A DNA stretch of 17,355 bases, taken from Oscillospiraceae bacterium (lineage in GTDB: Bacteria > Bacillota > Clostridia > Oscillospirales > Ruminococcaceae). The DNA is taken from positions 1 to 17,355 of the forward strand of contig JAEDLR010000043.1 in NCBI GenBank assembly GCA_016295145.1, read 5' to 3'. This document shows positions 14,679-17,355 of this stretch, piece by piece; position 1 is the stretch's first letter; each line of letters opens with the position of its first letter. The notes below the pieces were generated by a model. The model saw only the letters and a list, made by a program, of their open reading frames with translations. It searched no databases and was not told the DNA's origin. Made by a program: the position numbers and the translations under genes.

Positions 14679-14689
14679 TCGGAAAGTGC

Positions 14690-14733
14690 AAATTTGCCCA
14701 AAAAAATTTTTTTGAGAAATTTCAAAAAAGGGG
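14690..14733. promoter_or_regulatory. A/T-tract spacer between divergent nitrogen promoters
   Basis: Seven A followed by seven T (14700-14713), then the palindrome GAAATTTC (14716-14723), lie between the two -35 elements, which are 55 bp apart. Such tracts bend DNA and act as UP elements, and this one could serve both promoters. No specific regulator site was recognised. Confidence 0.5.
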
Positions 14734-14762
14734 TTGACAAAACTTTGCCATTGGTGTATAAT
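14734..14762 (+). promoter_or_regulatory. Sigma-A promoter of glnN
   Basis: TTGACA (14734-14739) and TATAAT (14757-14762) are perfect with a 17-bp spacer. Transcription should begin near 14769, leaving a leader of about 345 nt. Confidence 0.9.
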
Positions 14763-14768
14763 GCAAAG

Positions 14769-15114
14769 CATAGAAGGCAAGGGCGTCTTCGAGATTTGTT
14801 CTCGGAGACGCCTAATCTTTTATACTTGCAGCTGCAAAATGCAAATATCGACTGAATGTCACTCTGAAATCACTACAAGGGCTTCCGGAGTGCTTGGAAG
14901 TCAAGGACACCTTATAGGCAGCACCACATACAGCCGCTCGATGGCTTGATGTCACTGCTTACATATTTTCCGTCATCTTGCATAGAGTTGCCTTGCTGGG
15001 AGTCACCCCGGCGGTTCCGTCTATACAATCTGACGAAAAACTGACTCTGTACCTACACGACCAGTGTTATGCGGTGTTGCCTGTATTGTTTTTTGAAAGG
15101 CAAGGGAAAAGATT
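14769..15114 (+). promoter_or_regulatory. Long structured 5' leader of glnN, possible RNA switch
   Basis: No known riboswitch was recognised in this ~345-nt non-coding stretch. Visible elements: a 13-bp hairpin with loop TTTGT (14782-14812) followed by TAATCTTTT, a weak terminator-like end; a 7-bp stem (14880-14886 with 14896-14902); and a 6-bp stem with hexaloop AGTCAC (14995-15012). AAGGCAAGGG appears twice, at 14774-14783 and at the ribosome-binding site (15097-15106). Complements lie at 14988-14996 (TTGCCTTGC) and 15077-15082 (TTGCCT), so alternative pairings could hide or expose the ribosome-binding site. A 36-codon ORF (14839-14949) has no ribosome-binding site and is probably not real. 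No pair of ANTAR-type A-x-x-G hexaloops was found by eye. Confidence 0.5.
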
Positions 15115-17208
<2,094 letters not shown>

Positions 17209-17234
17209 AGCCAAAAGGTTCCTATAGATTTTTC

Positions 17235-17256
17235 CCTGCGTCGCTTTTGACGCAGG
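17235..17256 (+). terminator. Hairpin after glnN, weak terminator
   Basis: CCTGCGTC (17235-17242) pairs with GACGCAGG (17249-17256) around a 6-nt loop, 26 bp after the stop codon. No T-run follows, so it may be a processing or stability element and transcription may continue into the next gene. Confidence 0.4.
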
Positions 17257-17297
17257 AGAGATCGATTGCCTAGTATTGTAAAGAAAGGGTGGTTTAT

Positions 17298-17355
17298 ATG
17301 GCAATCATTAGCAATGTAACGGATATCGCAGATATCGTGCAGGAATCTGTTACCA
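17298..17355 (+). CDS. Start of an unidentified gene (3' end outside window)
   Basis: The ATG at 17298 has AAAGGGTGG (17284-17292) as a good ribosome-binding site. The 19 visible residues begin MAIISNVTDI. They are too few to assign a family. There is no promoter in the 89 bp after glnN, so co-transcription with glnN is possible. Confidence 0.6.
   Translation, partial: MAIISNVTDIADIVQESVT

Noticed and set aside
14839..14949. 36-codon ORF in the glnN leader
   Set aside because: No ribosome-binding site, Ser/Thr/Gly-rich composition and no recognisable motif. The region is better explained as structured RNA.
14995..15012. Hexaloop hairpin in the glnN leader as an ANTAR target
   Set aside because: The loop AGTCAC has A at position 1 but C, not G, at position 4, and no partner hairpin of the right type was found next to it.
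17281..17297. AAAGGGTGG resembling the T-box consensus
   Set aside because: It is only a ribosome-binding site: the rest of a T-box (specifier stem, antiterminator, terminator) is absent.

Overview
The window looks like chromosome from a Gram-positive gut or rumen anaerobe of the Ruminococcus/Oscillospiraceae type. This is an inference from four things: a secreted CotH-family protein carrying a type I dockerin, a Thr-rich surface protein ending in a sortase-like anchor, Bacillota-type LexA (DinR) boxes before a UmuC-like polymerase, and a split glutamate synthase beside a type III glutamine synthetase. Promoters are easy to read: six of the seven called here have a 17-bp spacer between good sigma-A hexamers, and the seventh is a damaged copy. 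I saw no tRNA, rRNA, CRISPR array, transposase or phage gene.

Layout. 1-383 (+): end of a Thr-rich surface protein, then a terminator. 521-2625 (+): an SOS-type cassette with LexA-like boxes, a Y-family polymerase and a YolD-like partner overlapping by ATGA. 2754-5238 (+): a secreted dockerin/lamin-tail/CotH protein, ending at a terminator shared with the convergent choloylglycine hydrolase (5292-6266, -). 6155-6722: the promoter and first ~110 coding bases of that hydrolase gene are duplicated in tandem, leaving a truncated copy. 6760-7668 (+): sfsA with its own promoter, a 5' stem-loop and a possible 42-codon leader ORF. 7701-14553 (-): a seven-gene nitrogen operon, in order of transcription a class II amidotransferase, FMN glutamate synthase, Fe-S protein, FAD/NAD(P) oxidoreductase, GXGXG protein, type I glutamine synthetase and ANTAR regulator. 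14734-17208 (+): the divergent glnN-type (type III) glutamine synthetase with a ~345-nt leader. The window ends 58 bases into an unidentified gene.

The genes from 7701 to 17208 form one ammonium-assimilation locus. Either glutamine synthetase makes glutamine. The amidotransferase releases ammonia from it, the FMN subunit builds glutamate from 2-oxoglutarate, and the oxidoreductase and Fe-S protein plausibly supply electrons. The ANTAR protein is an RNA-binding antiterminator type, but its receiver domain lacks the phospho-acceptor Asp. Both divergent transcripts begin with strong stem-loops. The glnN leader carries the same 10-mer at its 5' end and at its ribosome-binding site, with complementary sequences between them, which looks like an RNA switch. 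That leader and the regulator are the best candidates here for an undescribed control system.
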